14,545 bases of DNA, from NCBI GenBank assembly GCA_020846515.1, contig JADLDX010000566.1:1-14545 (forward strand). The letters run 5' to 3'. The stretch comes from Pirellulaceae bacterium (lineage in GTDB: Bacteria > Planctomycetota > Planctomycetia > Pirellulales > Pirellulaceae). Below are positions 14,033 through 14,545 of this stretch, one piece after another. Both the position numbers and the translations under genes were made by a program. The notes below the pieces were generated by a model. It ran no database searches. It was not told where the DNA came from and saw only the letters and a program-made list of their open reading frames with translations. The first letter of the stretch is position 1, and each line of letters starts with the position of its first letter.

Positions 14033-14545
14033 ATGACTGACATGCCGCAACTCACTCGACGAAAAATGCTTCAGGTAGCAGGTAGCGCTTGGCTGGCCAG
14101 TGGTGCGTTGTCTTCGGTCAATGCACAGTCACCCAAGTCACGCATAAAAGTCGGGCAGATCGGTGTGCAACATGCGCATGCCACGAAGCTGAGCGTTTAT
14201 CGCGACTCACCTGATTACGAGGTCGTGGGTGTGGTGGAGCGCGACGAGCAGGCGTGGGCTAAAGCCAAAGAGTTGCCCGCCTTTCGCGACCTGCCCTGGC
14301 TGAGCGAAGAGCAGTTGCTCAGCACGCCTGGTCTGGAAGTGGTGCTGGTCGAAACACCTGTTCGCGATTTACTGGCGGCAGCCGGTCGCGCGATTGATGC
14401 TGGCAAGCATGTGCATCTGGACAAGCCGGCCGGCAACGATCTGCCCCTGTACAAAAACCTCTTGGAGTCAGCTCGTCAAAAGCAACTCATGGTGCAGATG
14501 GGCTATATGTATCGCTACAATCCAGCCGTGCTTTTGCTACGCGAA
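14033..14545 (+). CDS. Tat-exported Gfo/Idh/MocA-family oxidoreductase, 3'-truncated by window edge
   Basis: 171 codons are visible and the frame is open at the window end. The N-terminus TRRKMLQVAGSAWLASGALS followed by SVNAQS is a twin-arginine signal with a likely cleavage site after NAQ, so the protein would be exported folded with its cofactor. The Rossmann fold follows: KVGQIGVQHAHATKLSVYRD (the usual glycine-rich loop is reduced to GxxGVQHAHA), DYEVVGVVERDE and VVLVETPVRDLLAAAGRAID. AGKHVHLDKPAG holds the family lysine in DKP (usually EKP), and MGYMYRYNPAV continues the domain. The family oxidises or rearranges sugars and inositols with NAD(P); the substrate is unknown. The start is ATG 14033, with ATG 14042 as an alternative; no SD is present. 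Such exported members are common in planctomycetes, often beside sulfatases. Confidence 0.9.
   Translation, partial: MTDMPQLTRRKMLQVAGSAWLASGALSSVNAQSPKSRIKVGQIGVQHAHATKLSVYRDSPDYEVVGVVERDEQAWAKAKELPAFRDLPWLSEEQLLSTPGLEVVLVETPVRDLLAAAGRAIDAGKHVHLDKPAGNDLPLYKNLLESARQKQLMVQMGYMYRYNPAVLLLRE

Overview
The window looks like a chromosome segment of a planctomycete, probably of the Pirellulaceae type. This is inferred from gene content, not from a marker gene. It carries a formylglycine sulfatase, secreted NHL-propeller and Gfo/Idh/MocA proteins, many non-Shine-Dalgarno starts, and many short GC-rich hairpin repeats between genes.

Layout. 1-1178: 3' part of a sulfatase (+). 1192-1404: hairpin repeats between convergent genes. 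1414-5112: three minus-strand genes, transcribed in the order NHL-repeat protein, secreted isoaspartyl peptidase/asparaginase, class II DAHP synthase; only the first two are close enough to be a likely operon. 5113-5877: mostly non-coding, with one doubtful small membrane ORF and an AT-rich palindromic cluster. 5878-7890: SulP anion transporter with a STAS domain and a C-terminal PII-like (SbtB-like) domain. 7895-8803: a DapA-superfamily aldolase that converges on it. 8804-9290: palindrome-rich spacer with a ~110 bp GTACTC inverted repeat. 9463-10473: truncated PIN toxin, its small partner gene and a DEDDh exonuclease, tightly spaced. 10574-11197: minus-strand pair of a small conserved protein and a frameshifted retropepsin-like protease. 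11581-11912: a frameshifted three-helix membrane protein. 12142-12768: SGNH hydrolase. 12934-13650: FixJ/NarL-type response regulator. 13654-13820: more hairpins. 14033-14545: 5' part of a Tat-exported Gfo/Idh/MocA oxidoreductase.

The flanks (1-8.8 kb and 12.1-14.5 kb) look like stable metabolic, transport and regulatory genes. The 9.1-12.1 kb stretch looks like a decaying accessory region, with three damaged genes among repeat elements. The most interesting item is the SulP-STAS-PII fusion, which suggests an anion (possibly bicarbonate) transporter carrying its own nucleotide-sensing domain. Second are the protease/small-protein module and the hairpin repeat families. Function calls rest on motif recognition by eye; no database search was possible.
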